Shown here: one piece after another, positions 29,690-38,432 of the stretch | How positions within the stretch are numbered: position 1 is the first letter of the stretch | Layout: the number at the start of each line of letters is the position of its first letter | NCBI RefSeq assembly: GCF_030823375.1 | Contig: NZ_JAUSXB010000002.1 | Location: 7,188-71,187, forward strand | Direction of reading: 5' to 3' | Length of the DNA: 64,000 nt | Source: Pseudarthrobacter siccitolerans | Lineage (GTDB): Bacteria; Actinomycetota; Actinomycetes; Actinomycetales; Micrococcaceae | Made by a program: the position numbers and the translations under genes | Notes under the pieces: generated by a model | Seen by the model: the letters and a program-made list of their open reading frames with translations, nothing else | Told to the model about the DNA's origin: nothing | The model's database searches: none

Positions 29690-30948
29690 AGCCCGCATGG
29701 AACCCGGCAGGCGATTGGATAGCCGGGATCGCGGACGACGCTATGGGAAACATGGCGAAGGCCATCATGGAGGGCATGAGTCAGATGGTGACGACTCTGT
29801 CTACCTTCTGGGTTTCAATGCCCACGGTGAACCTGATCAGCGAGGACAGGACTGGGCCAAGTTCCGTGGTCTCGATAGTCAACAGCGAGCTGATGACTTG
29901 GACGCTGACGCTGGCGGTCCTCGCCGTCATCATCGGCGGCATCCGGATGATCTGGGAACAACGCGGTGCACCGCTCAAGGACCTGCTCCGTTCGCTGCTG
30001 ACCCTCACCCTGGTGTCCGGCCTTGGCCTGGGAGTCATCTCAATTTTGGTAATTGCCGCAGATACTTTTTCGGCCGCCATCATCGAGCGTTCCACGGACG
30101 GGAAGGGCTTTGCTCAGTCGATGAGCGTTCTTGTCATGACCGGCCAAACGGAGGTTGGAGTATTCATCCTCATCGTCCTAGGCCTGATCGGATTGATTGC
30201 TTCACTGGTCCAGATCGTCCTCATGGTGGTCCGGAGCGGCATGTTGGTAATCCTGGCGGGCATTCTGCCCACCACGGCCGCGTTCACCAACACTGAGATG
30301 GGCAGGCAGTGGTTCCAGAAAGCAATTGGCTGGACCATCGCTTTCATTCTTTACAAGCCCGCGGCAGCCATCGTGTACTCCGTCGCATTCCTCTTGATGG
30401 GCAACACCACCGGGCAGGACGCCTTGGTCGGCTCAATCACAGGCTTCACGCTGATGATCGTTGCCCTATTCGCACTTCCGGCGTTGATGCGGTTCGTAAC
30501 GCCAATGGTTGGAGCCGTGGCCTCGGGCAGCGGCGCTGCAGCCGGGGCTGCCGTTGGTGCGATGGCCACCGGTGCCGTGTCCCTGGGCCGCGGCGGCAGC
30601 GGACGAGGCAATGCCGCGCCAATCCCCGCGACAACAAGCACTACGGCCAGTACGCAGAGCACTTCCACCGGTGCTTCGCCGAAAGGCAGTGACGGAGCGT
30701 CTGGTCCCCGGGGCGGGGGAGGCCAGCCCACCCCCGGTGTTACGGGTCCGGGCGGAGCCGCTGGCGCTGCGGCCGCAGGCAAAGCAGGCACCGCAGGAGC
30801 AGCGGCAGGGGCAAGCGGTGGGGCAGCAGCAGCTGGCCCGGCCGGCATGGCTCTAGCCGCCGGGGCGCAGGTGGCGTCCAGGACGTCGCAGGCAATTGAA
30901 AAGACCGCGCAGGATTCAACCGGGGAGGGCCCCAGTGGCAGCAATTAA
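29686..30948 (+). CDS. VirB6/TrbL-like polytopic transfer protein
   Basis: A 420-residue protein with five to six membrane helices between about 60 and 280 (for example LTLAVLAVIIGGIRMIWEQ, VFILIVLGLIGLIASLVQIV, LMIVALFALPALMRFVTP). The C-terminal 130 residues are Gly/Ala/Ser low complexity. This is the usual shape of VirB6/TrbL channel components in Gram-positive conjugation systems. ATG 29686 overlaps the upstream stop by ATGA; an earlier in-frame ATG at 29674 is possible. Confidence 0.82.
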   Translation: MKPAWNPAGDWIAGIADDAMGNMAKAIMEGMSQMVTTLSTFWVSMPTVNLISEDRTGPSSVVSIVNSELMTWTLTLAVLAVIIGGIRMIWEQRGAPLKDLLRSLLTLTLVSGLGLGVISILVIAADTFSAAIIERSTDGKGFAQSMSVLVMTGQTEVGVFILIVLGLIGLIASLVQIVLMVVRSGMLVILAGILPTTAAFTNTEMGRQWFQKAIGWTIAFILYKPAAAIVYSVAFLLMGNTTGQDALVGSITGFTLMIVALFALPALMRFVTPMVGAVASGSGAAAGAAVGAMATGAVSLGRGGSGRGNAAPIPATTSTTASTQSTSTGASPKGSDGASGPRGGGGQPTPGVTGPGGAAGAAAAGKAGTAGAAAGASGGAAAAGPAGMALAAGAQVASRTSQAIEKTAQDSTGEGPSGSN

Positions 30949-32443
30949 CACCGAATATAAGGAACCGTCCTACGGCAACTGGCGCGTGCCGCGCTCTGCC
31001 GGCCTGGGCAACCTCGGCGCCATCGGCACCGGAATTGTCATGGCCGGCCTGTTGATGGGCATCACCACCTTCGCTATCTGGGGCCTGTTCCCGGGCCTCG
31101 CTGTCCTCGCCCTCGCCGGGGCCAGCGCCCTGTTGCTCACGGTCAAGGACAAGCACGGCCAGTCCGTCGTAGACCGGTTTGGCACCAGGATGACCTTTCG
31201 GCTCTCCAAGTCCTCTGGAACGAACCTCTACCGCTCCGGCCCGCTGGGGGTGACCGAGTGGGGCATGTACCAGCTCCCCGGCCTGGCCGCGAAATCGGCC
31301 CTGTACGAGTTCACCGACTCCTACAAGCGCCCGTTCGCCATGCTGCACGTGCCGGCCACCAGCCACTTCACCGTCATCTTCTCCACCGAACCCGATGGAG
31401 CCTCGCTGGTGGATCCTGAGCAGGTCGACGCATGGGTCGCTAACTGGGGCGGCTGGCTGGCCGGCCTGGCCGACGAGGCCGGACTTGACGCCGCGGCCGT
31501 CACGGTGGAGACCGCCCCCGATTCCGGGTACCGGCTCCGGAACGAAGTCGAGATGAACATCGACGCCAACGCACCGGAATTCGCCCAGGCGATCCTGCGC
31601 GAAGTCGTTGACACCTACCCGGAAGGATCAGCCACCGTCCGCGCCTGGGTGTCCCTGACCTTCAACGCCTCCCTGCGGGCCGGTTCCAAGAAGCGCACAC
31701 CCGAAGACGTTGCCCGTGACCTCGCCTCCCGGATCCCGGGCCTCTCGGCCCGGCTGCAGTCCACCGGTGCCGGTATCGCCCGCCCGATGTCCGCGCAGGA
31801 ACTCTGCGAGGTCGTGCGCATCGCCTACGACCCGCCTGCCGCTCTGATCATTGATGAAGCCCACGCCGCCGGTTCCCCCGTTGCCCTGACCTGGGGTGAG
31901 GTCGGCCCCACCGCGACGCAGGCAAGCTGGGACGACTACCGCCACGATTCCGCGTTCTCGGTCTCTTGGACCATGACAGGCGCCCCCCGCGGTTCCGTGA
32001 ACTCCTCGGTTCTGTCCCGGTTGCTGGCCCCGCACGGGGACATTGACCGCAAACGCGTATCCCTGCTGTACCGTCCGATGGATTCCGCGAAAGCAGCCAC
32101 CGTGGTCGAGCGGGACCAGAACAACGCCAACGTCCGCATCACCTCCGGAACCCGGCCCAGCGCAAGGGCCTTGGTCGATGCCCGTTCCGCCGTGCAGACA
32201 GCCCAGGAAGAAGCCCGCGGCGCCGGCCTGGTGAACTTCGGAATGGTCGTCACCGCCACCGTGACCGACAAGGAACGGTTGCCTGATGCCGTTGCCGCCA
32301 TTGAACAGACCTCCGGCACGGCCCGGGTGCTCCTGCGCCGCGCCTACGGCGCGCAGGACACCGCCTTCGCGGCGTCCCTGCCGCTGGGACTCGTCCTGCC
32401 CAAGCACAGCATGGTCCCCTCCGAAATCAAGGACGCACTCTAA
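30935..32443 (+). CDS. SCO6880-family (PrgI-containing) transfer protein
   Basis: A 502-residue protein. It starts VAAINTEYKEPSYGNWRVPR and carries two close membrane helices at about 25-70 (GTGIVMAGLLMGITTFAIWG and LAVLALAGASALLLTV), the PrgI-like part. The rest is a soluble domain with HVPATSHFTVIFSTEPDG, SGYRLRNEVEMNIDANAP and LSARLQSTGAGIARPMSAQE, recalling the N-terminal half of VirB4 proteins. SCO6880 proteins pair with a separate VirB4-like ATPase encoded next, as seen here. GTG 30935 overlaps the VirB6-like gene; the stop overlaps ATG 32443. Confidence 0.88.
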   Translation: MAAINTEYKEPSYGNWRVPRSAGLGNLGAIGTGIVMAGLLMGITTFAIWGLFPGLAVLALAGASALLLTVKDKHGQSVVDRFGTRMTFRLSKSSGTNLYRSGPLGVTEWGMYQLPGLAAKSALYEFTDSYKRPFAMLHVPATSHFTVIFSTEPDGASLVDPEQVDAWVANWGGWLAGLADEAGLDAAAVTVETAPDSGYRLRNEVEMNIDANAPEFAQAILREVVDTYPEGSATVRAWVSLTFNASLRAGSKKRTPEDVARDLASRIPGLSARLQSTGAGIARPMSAQELCEVVRIAYDPPAALIIDEAHAAGSPVALTWGEVGPTATQASWDDYRHDSAFSVSWTMTGAPRGSVNSSVLSRLLAPHGDIDRKRVSLLYRPMDSAKAATVVERDQNNANVRITSGTRPSARALVDARSAVQTAQEEARGAGLVNFGMVVTATVTDKERLPDAVAAIEQTSGTARVLLRRAYGAQDTAFAASLPLGLVLPKHSMVPSEIKDAL

Positions 32444-34035
32444 TGGCACTCAAAAACCTCTTAACGTCAATGACAGTAAAGACAGTAATGCCAGCAAAGG
32501 GCGCGCCAAAAAAGGCTGCTAAGCAGCCACGCGAGGCCGGGCCGGGTGCCCGTGGTTGGTCCGGTCGTGGCGGCGGCATGGCCCAGCTCGTCCCGTCCGT
32601 GAAGGAGTACCGGGGAACCACTGTCCAGGTCTGCGGGCTGTGGCCGTTCTCCTCAGGTGCGTCCTCACCCATGATCGGCGTCCCGCTGGGTCGGCACGAG
32701 GAAACCCAGGCCACGGTCTGCTGTGACCCGATCAGCTGGTTCCAGCGTGCACGCCTCATCTCCAACCCTTCCGCTTTCATTCTCGGCAAACCCGGGCTGG
32801 GAAAGTCCACTCTGGTCCGCCGCATGTTCCTGGGCCTCGCGGCCCAAGGCGTCAACCCATTGGTTCTCGGTGACCTGAAAGGCGAGCACGTCAAAGCTGT
32901 TGAAGCTCTGGGCGGGCAGGTGATCAAGCTCGGCCGCGGCGTCGGGTACCTGAACATTCTTGATCCGGGCCAGGCCGTCGAGGTCGCCCAGCTCCTCGAG
33001 GACCACGGCCACCACGAAGCGGCCACCCGGGTCCGTGCCGATGCGCATGGTCGACGCCTGAACATGGTCGTCTCACTGATCACCATCAGCAGGAACAATC
33101 CGCCCACAGACCAAGAACAAACCATCCTGGACCGGGCCCTGCGGGTCCTCGATGACCGGTTCGACGGCATCCCGGTCCTGAAAGACCTGCTGGACGTCAT
33201 CGTCTCCGCCCCGGATGAGCTGCGGCAGGTCGCTTTGGACCGTGGCGACATGAACGTCTACCTGCAGGAGACCCGGGCGCTGGAAGCGACCCTGCTGGGC
33301 CTGACCGGGGGAGGAAAGCTGGGAGAAATCTTCTCCCGGCAGACCACCAACCCCATGAAGAGGGACCGCGCCGTCGTCTTCGATGTCTCCAGCATCGACG
33401 AAACCGAAACCGACCTCCAGGCTGCCGTGCTGCTGGCGTGCTGGTCCTACGGATTCGGAACAGTGAACGTCGCCAACACCCTCGCCGACGCTGGTCTGGA
33501 ACCGCGCCGGAACTACTTCGTGGTCCTGGACGAGCTGTGGCGGGCGCTGCGCTCCGGCAAGGGCATGGTCGACAGGGTGGACGCCCTGACCCGCCTGAAC
33601 CGCTCTGTGGGCGTTGGACAGATCATGATTTCCCACACCATGTCCGACCTGCTGGCACTGCCGGCAGAAGAGGACCGGATGAAAGCCCGCGGCTTCGTCG
33701 AACGCTCCGGCATGGTGATCTGTGGCGGCCTGCCTGCCTCAGAGATGCCGCTGCTGACCTCAGCGATTCCGCTGTCCCGGCAGGAGCAGCAGAAGCTCAT
33801 TTCATGGCAGGACCCGCCCGCCTGGGACTCGCGCGGCCTCGACGTCGAACCCCCGGGCCGGGGCAAGTTCCTCATCAAAGTCGGCGGCCGCCCGGGAATC
33901 CCCGTCCAGATCGGACTGACCTCCATCGAGAAAAACGACGGCCTGAACGACACCGACACCCGCTGGCACCCACCAGCCGAAACGCTCATGGACCCGGCAG
34001 CACCAACGCTGCTGACAGAAGGAGGCGCGCTGTGA
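32443..34035 (+). CDS. VirB4/TraE-like ATPase with iteron-encoded N-terminus
   Basis: A 530-residue motor ATPase. Walker A is FILGKPGLGKSTLVRRMF near 110-127 and Walker B is NYFVVLDELWRALRSGKG near 355. VGQIMISHTMSDLLALP follows as the sensor region. It should energise the channel built by the neighbouring proteins. An odd feature is codons 7-18: TTA ACG TCA, ATG ACA GTA, AAG ACA GTA, ATG CCA GCA match four 9-bp partition-type iterons in exact codon phase (32462-32497). The first 50 residues are basic and unconserved-looking. Start ATG 32443 overlaps the upstream stop. Confidence 0.9.
   Translation: MALKNLLTSMTVKTVMPAKGAPKKAAKQPREAGPGARGWSGRGGGMAQLVPSVKEYRGTTVQVCGLWPFSSGASSPMIGVPLGRHEETQATVCCDPISWFQRARLISNPSAFILGKPGLGKSTLVRRMFLGLAAQGVNPLVLGDLKGEHVKAVEALGGQVIKLGRGVGYLNILDPGQAVEVAQLLEDHGHHEAATRVRADAHGRRLNMVVSLITISRNNPPTDQEQTILDRALRVLDDRFDGIPVLKDLLDVIVSAPDELRQVALDRGDMNVYLQETRALEATLLGLTGGGKLGEIFSRQTTNPMKRDRAVVFDVSSIDETETDLQAAVLLACWSYGFGTVNVANTLADAGLEPRRNYFVVLDELWRALRSGKGMVDRVDALTRLNRSVGVGQIMISHTMSDLLALPAEEDRMKARGFVERSGMVICGGLPASEMPLLTSAIPLSRQEQQKLISWQDPPAWDSRGLDVEPPGRGKFLIKVGGRPGIPVQIGLTSIEKNDGLNDTDTRWHPPAETLMDPAAPTLLTEGGAL
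32462..32497. repeat. 9-bp iterons, cluster 3 (four units, inside virB4-like gene)
   Basis: On the minus strand the units are TTGCTGGCA (32489-32497), TTACTGTCT (32480-32488), TTACTGTCA (32471-32479) and TTGACGTTA (32462-32470). Two match units of the parA-upstream array exactly, one differs by one base and the last is degenerate. Spacing is exactly 9 bp. Confidence 0.65.
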
Positions 34036-35801
34036 GTGCACCGAACCGCAAAGGAATGGGCCTCGAAGATGCCCTGCTCGTCTGGCTCGCCATCGGCGCC
34101 ATCGTCATCTTCGGCGGCGGCACCTACGCCGCCGCGCACCTCGGCTCATGGATGGCAGGCATTGACGCACCCCCTGCCCACCCGATTGACCTGGTCGCCG
34201 GGCTGATCAAGGGCAAGGTGCCCTGGCCTATCCAGGCCACGGTCGCGGCGTGCCTTATGGCCGGCGTGATCCTGGCGCTGGCTATCGTCGTGCTGATTGC
34301 GTGGCGGAAGGGCGCGTCCAAGCGTGCCCGCGTGGACAAGGCCGCCCGCTACCTGGGCCGCGGGAAGTCCCTGGCCGCTTTCTCCGAGAAGGGCGCACAG
34401 GCCAAAGCCGAACGTCTCGGTATCAAGGACAATCCCGGGATCGTCGTCGGCAAGGTGGTCTCCACCGGCCAAAAGTTCGTCCAGTCATGGGAAGACCTCA
34501 GCCTCGACATCTGGGGACCCCGAACGGGTAAGTCCACCTCCCGGGTGATGCCCGCCATCCTGGACGCACCCGGCGCCGTTGTCTCTACCTCGAACAAGCG
34601 CGACGTCGTGGACGGTACCCGTGGCGTCCGCGAGAACGTGGCCCCGGTGTGGGTGTTCGATCCGCAGAAGATCGCCCAGGAAGAACCGGACTGGTGGTGG
34701 AACCCGCTGTCCTACGTCACCGACGAAGAAAAGGCCTACAAACTCACCCAGCACTTCTCGGTCGGTTCCCGGGTCCCAGGGTCCAAGCCGGACGCCTACT
34801 TCGATCCCAAAGCCGAAGACATTCTCTCTTCGTACTTCCTCGCGGCCGCACTCGGCGGGCTTCCCATCACGCAGGTCTACCTGTGGGTGACCGAACAGGT
34901 CAACCGCGAACCGATCAACATCCTCAAAGCCCACGACTACGAGCTGCAGTACAAAGGCCTGGAGTCCACGCTGGAACTGGCCGACAAGCAACGCGACGGC
35001 ATCTTCGGCACCGCCGAGAAGATGATCCAGTGCCTCAAAAGCCGCAACACCCTCCGCTGGGTCGCCCCGACAGGCGGCGCAGGCGTGGCCGGTGATGCCC
35101 GCCGCCAGTTCAACCCGCACGCCTTCGCCGCCTCACAGGAGACGATCTACATCCTCTCCAAGGAAGGGGCCGGCTCAGCCGCCCCGCTCACCACCGCACT
35201 GACGGTGGCCATCGCTGAGGCGATGGAGGAACGGGCCGAACGCAGCGGCGGCCGCCTGCCCAAACCGGCACTGTTCGCTTTGGACGAGTTGGCAAACGTG
35301 GTCCGCTGGGCCGCCCTGCCGGACCAGTTCAGCCACTACGGCTCCAAAGGCCTGATCGTCATGGGCATCCTGCAGTCCTGGTCCCAAGGCGTCGAACTCT
35401 GGGGCGAGGCGAACATGCGGAAAATCTGGTCCGCTGCGAACGTCAAGGTCTACGGCGGCGGCGTCGCCGAAGAAGGCTTCCTCCGCGCCCTCTCCGACCT
35501 CATCGGGGACTACAGCTACACCAACGTCTCCATCTCCTCCGGTAAGTCCGGTTCCAGCCGCTCCCGCCAGGAAGCCAAGGAACGGATCTTCGACGTCTCC
35601 AACCTGGCGGAGCTGGACCGCGGCCGCGCCGTCGTCCTCTCCTCTGGCGCGCCAGCCACGCTGGTCCGCACCATGCCTTGGTACACCGGCCCGCACAAAG
35701 AAGCTGTGGAAGCTTCCATCAAGAAGTACAGCCCCCGCCCCGAGGAAGAGGCGGTGCCGGCCGCTGCCGCACCTGTCGACAATCCCTGGGTGACGAAGTA
35801 A
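34032..35801 (+). CDS. VirD4/TraG-type coupling protein
   Basis: A 589-residue coupling ATPase. Two N-terminal membrane helices lie at about 12-32 (LLVWLAIGAIVIFGGGTYAA) and 65-87 (ATVAACLMAGVILALAIVVL). Walker A is DIWGPRTGKSTSRV near 158-170 and Walker B is PALFALDELANVVRW near 413. The C-terminal TraM-recognition-like region shows GLIVMGILQSWSQGVELWGE and IWSAANVKVYGGG. It brings the relaxase-DNA complex to the channel. GTG 34032 overlaps the VirB4 stop (GTGA). The open frame back to 33438 is shadow. Confidence 0.93.
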   Translation: MSAPNRKGMGLEDALLVWLAIGAIVIFGGGTYAAAHLGSWMAGIDAPPAHPIDLVAGLIKGKVPWPIQATVAACLMAGVILALAIVVLIAWRKGASKRARVDKAARYLGRGKSLAAFSEKGAQAKAERLGIKDNPGIVVGKVVSTGQKFVQSWEDLSLDIWGPRTGKSTSRVMPAILDAPGAVVSTSNKRDVVDGTRGVRENVAPVWVFDPQKIAQEEPDWWWNPLSYVTDEEKAYKLTQHFSVGSRVPGSKPDAYFDPKAEDILSSYFLAAALGGLPITQVYLWVTEQVNREPINILKAHDYELQYKGLESTLELADKQRDGIFGTAEKMIQCLKSRNTLRWVAPTGGAGVAGDARRQFNPHAFAASQETIYILSKEGAGSAAPLTTALTVAIAEAMEERAERSGGRLPKPALFALDELANVVRWAALPDQFSHYGSKGLIVMGILQSWSQGVELWGEANMRKIWSAANVKVYGGGVAEEGFLRALSDLIGDYSYTNVSISSGKSGSSRSRQEAKERIFDVSNLAELDRGRAVVLSSGAPATLVRTMPWYTGPHKEAVEASIKKYSPRPEEEAVPAAAAPVDNPWVTK

Positions 35802-35815
35802 GGAACCTGCCAGCC

Positions 35816-36244
35816 ATGACAGACGATTTTGGGTTGTTCGATACGGACACACCCCCGCCCAGTCCAGGCGGAAGCGAGGACGAGAGAACCGAGAAGAAGC
35901 CGGAGCTCGTCTACGGTTCGCCTGAGGAGTTCCTTCATTAGCAGCTGCTGCCCACGTATGTCCGCAGCGTGACCGGGAAGTCCGCGAAGTGGTGCATCGA
36001 GTGGTACTTCCACCCGGAAGCCGTCTCACGCGTAGCTGCGATGTGGCGGGCCTGGGAACACCTCCGCCTCGACCCCGCCACCGGCATGAGCGTCTGGTGG
36101 CGAGACCACGCAGACCACCACATGCGAGTCCTTCTCGACCCACAAGGCCCGTTCTACAACTGCGACATGAAAGAACACCGAGACCCCGACCATTTGGAAC
36201 CAAAAAAAGCACCAGCAGGTTGGTTTCCTGATGCTAAAACCTAG
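35816..36244 (+). pseudogene. DUF4913-family gene interrupted by in-frame TAG
   Basis: From ATG 35816 the frame encodes MTDDFGLFDTDTPPPSPGG..., then LVYGSPEEFLH and TAG at 35939-35941. The same frame continues without shift: QLLPTYVRSVTGKSAKWCIE, then WYFHPEAVSRVAAMWRAWEH and LDPATGMSVWWRDHADHHM, to TAG 36242-36244. The joined 142 codons match the usual length and order of DUF4913 proteins of actinobacterial transfer loci, where EEF is followed by L-x-P-x-Y. So one stop codon splits the gene; a 91-codon downstream frame could restart at ATG 35969. Stop-codon readthrough or a sequencing error are alternatives to a nonsense mutation. Confidence 0.75.
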
Positions 36245-36270
36245 GGTTCGAATACCCTGTCGCTCCCTCA
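36236..36270 (+). other. tRNA 3'-end-like sequence, possible attachment site
   Basis: AGGGTTCGAATACCCT (36243-36258) followed by GTCGCTCCC resembles a T-arm plus acceptor strand, but the T-loop would have one base too many or a mismatched 53-61 pair. No matching 5' part of a tRNA precedes it. It lies exactly where the transfer operon stops and the lower-GC accessory block begins, so it may be the relic of an integrase attachment site. Confidence 0.3.
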
Positions 36271-36383
36271 TCCCAAAAGTAACTAAATCTTCGCGCTACT
36301 TTAGAAAGCGGGGGGAAGTGAAGGGCCCTCCGTCTCATCTTGGAATCAGTTTTCGATTTTTGGGCTCTAGGTAAGGAAGTGCA

Positions 36384-36866
36384 GTGACAGATCAAATCGG
36401 TGTCGATGGCAACAAAGAGTTGAAAGAACCAGGCGAACCCAATGACAGTGGCGGTGGCAAGATCATGGGCAAGGGCCGTTCAGAACGGCCCACCCCAATC
36501 ACACGTGTGGCACTCTGGCTACACAAGACGTGGAAGTTCCCCATGTGGGGAATCTACATCGTCGGCTTCTTGGCGGTCATAGCATCTTGGGCTCTCCTTG
36601 TATCGGTGATGCCGGAGGGTGCCCGCCCGCTTGTCAATGTTGTGGGCTGTGGGCTGTTGGCTTTGGGTGGCCTGTTTGCCGCCATCTCAAAAACCGAACC
36701 GCTTCTCACGGGTGGACACGAATCAGATGCTCACACGCACTGGAGGTCCAAAGTGGAGGACGCTTCCTATATCGCTGTCGTGGTGGGCGCTCTTTTTGTA
36801 CTCGTTGCCGCGGTTAAGGATCCCGCCGTAATAGCTTCGTGGCACAAACTCTGGCACCTCTGGTAG
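36384..36866 (+). CDS. Three-helix membrane protein of unknown function
   Basis: A 160-residue protein with a polar Gly/Asn-rich first 45 residues and three predicted membrane helices: WGIYIVGFLAVIASWALLVS, LVNVVGCGLLALGGLFAAIS and YIAVVVGALFVLVAAVKDP. GTG 36384 is used; AGGTAAGG lies about 12 bases upstream. No family is recognised. It is in the block between the transfer operon and the kinase operon. Confidence 0.65.
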   Translation: MTDQIGVDGNKELKEPGEPNDSGGGKIMGKGRSERPTPITRVALWLHKTWKFPMWGIYIVGFLAVIASWALLVSVMPEGARPLVNVVGCGLLALGGLFAAISKTEPLLTGGHESDAHTHWRSKVEDASYIAVVVGALFVLVAAVKDPAVIASWHKLWHLW

Positions 36867-36986
36867 GCAAATAAGCGGCAGTGGGGCGGTCCCTCCTCAT
36901 GAAGCACCGACCCCACGGTGCCCCTCTTCCAGGGCAAAAGACCCATGTAGTGGCCTCTATGATCTACAAACCCGTAGCCTTCCTCC

Positions 36987-37868
36987 ATGAAGGAGCAAAA
37001 AATATCCGGGACAGGCGACCAACAAGGGCGCGCCGCCCCTTTTAGGGTCTGGGCGCCCATAGTTATCTCAGCGCTGGCTCTCGTCATCAGCACTCTCGGC
37101 TTTATGGTCCAACAGAGCGCCCTGGATCAGCAGCGAGAACAGCTCGCAGCGCAGAACGGTCAGCTCGACACCCAGAAAAATCAACTCGACATTCAGCGAA
37201 ACGCGCTTGAGACCCAACAGAAGGAGTTCCAAGCTGCCGAGGATCGATGGAAAGCGGAAGGTCCCCTTTTCGTCGCACGTGGATACCTACGCCAAGACCC
37301 GGAACGGTCCATGGCGTTGCTCGAATTCTCGGAGGACGGGCCTGCGCAACGTTCGGATGAGGAACTAGAGAATATTTACGTGTCTGAGGGACAAGCCGAG
37401 ATAGGTCCGATGTTTATCGAGGCTGAGGTAACGAATGTTGGCCGCTCTCCAGGTCAGATAAGTAGCGTTTGGGGCGAGCTTAACGGCTATCGAAAAGACT
37501 CCCGTCCCTTATCGCCAGCGCCTGGCCTTCGGATATGCACGGCAACCCTCGGGGAACGGATTCCTACTGTCTGCAAAGAACACTTCGCCGAGCAGGATGT
37601 CATTTGTTTGGGACCGGACGGCGTTGAGGCCGTCTGCCAGTTTCCTTTGCATGTGCCACAACAGACCTCGATCAGGCTGCGGTTCAAACTCCAGGATTAC
37701 TTTGCAGAGCACCTTATGTGCGAAGGGAGCCTACGCGGACGTGTAGATGTTTCAATCCGCCCCGGCAGCGGCCCACAGTTGAAGTCTGCGTTTTTCGCTT
37801 CCAACTGGCGAGGGTGTCCTGGGGGTTCTGGCGAGTTTAGGTATCCAGGGCGAGTGCCGTTCAAATAA
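36987..37868 (+). CDS. Membrane-anchored coiled-coil protein of unknown function
   Basis: A 293-residue protein. One membrane helix (VWAPIVISALALVISTLGFM, about 21-40) is followed by a coiled coil with 7-residue Gln/Leu repeats (REQLAAQNGQLDTQKNQLDI, about 50-85). The remaining 200 residues form a beta-rich domain with six Cys (for example TVCKEHFAEQDVICLG). The ATG lies in the short dyad CTTCCTCC-ATG-AAGGAG. Similar anchor-plus-coil proteins are common membrane sensors, but I cannot assign this one. Confidence 0.65.
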   Translation: MKEQKISGTGDQQGRAAPFRVWAPIVISALALVISTLGFMVQQSALDQQREQLAAQNGQLDTQKNQLDIQRNALETQQKEFQAAEDRWKAEGPLFVARGYLRQDPERSMALLEFSEDGPAQRSDEELENIYVSEGQAEIGPMFIEAEVTNVGRSPGQISSVWGELNGYRKDSRPLSPAPGLRICTATLGERIPTVCKEHFAEQDVICLGPDGVEAVCQFPLHVPQQTSIRLRFKLQDYFAEHLMCEGSLRGRVDVSIRPGSGPQLKSAFFASNWRGCPGGSGEFRYPGRVPFK

Positions 37869-38012
37869 CCTACAGTGCTTGTCAGTTCCGTAAGGGAGAC
37901 TGTCAAGCGCGGCCTCCCCACTTTTACGGACAAAGTCGACTTGGCGTTACACTTGCAACAGTTACCGTTTAGATGCATCAGTTAGGTGGATTTGTGACAG
38001 TTACGAGGTGTG

Positions 38013-38432
38013 ATGGTCGGTCATGTTGAGAGCGCCATCGAGGCAGTTCGAACCGCTCTGATGGAGCCGGGCGACCCTATCATCAAGGTTGCGTTCTCGT
38101 TGCCTCGCAACAGCGCTGAGAAGATCCTTGAACTATTGGAAGCAGAAGGTAGAGCTGGTGCCGTTGTAGTTCCAGTCAAGGAGCAGTTCACTACCACTGA
38201 GGCCGCGAGGATGCTCGGTATCTCACGCTCAACCCTCATGAAGTTGATCGACTCGGGAGAAATCGACAGCGTCAAGGTCGCCAGTCATCACCGGATTCCT
38301 GCGCCAGCAATCCTGCGATACGAGAAGGCTAGAACAGAAAGCCAACACCGCACCGCAAAGGCACTCGAGGAGTTTGCACACGATGCGAAGGAAGCTTTCC
38401 AGAACAACGTGACGTTTGGGAAGCAAAGTTGA
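38013..38432 (+). CDS. Excisionase-type HTH protein (antitoxin-like)
   Basis: A 139-residue protein. The second half of the first domain is a MerR/excisionase helix-turn-helix: EQFTTTEAARMLGISRSTLM, then KLIDSGEIDSVKVASHHRIP. A helical tail (ALEEFAHDAKEAFQNNV) follows. Proteins of this shape commonly precede PIN-domain toxins as antitoxins. Here its TGA overlaps the ATG of a gene whose N-terminus is a PIN domain, in line with that arrangement. An ACGAGG box favours ATG 38013 over GTG 38010. Confidence 0.8.
   Translation: MVGHVESAIEAVRTALMEPGDPIIKVAFSLPRNSAEKILELLEAEGRAGAVVVPVKEQFTTTEAARMLGISRSTLMKLIDSGEIDSVKVASHHRIPAPAILRYEKARTESQHRTAKALEEFAHDAKEAFQNNVTFGKQS

Noticed and set aside
31628..32449. 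Minus-strand frame opposite the SCO6880-like gene
   Set aside because: Antisense shadow in GC-rich sequence.
36236..36270. Complete tRNA gene
   Set aside because: Only a T-arm-like end is present, with an irregular loop; no D-arm or anticodon arm precedes it.
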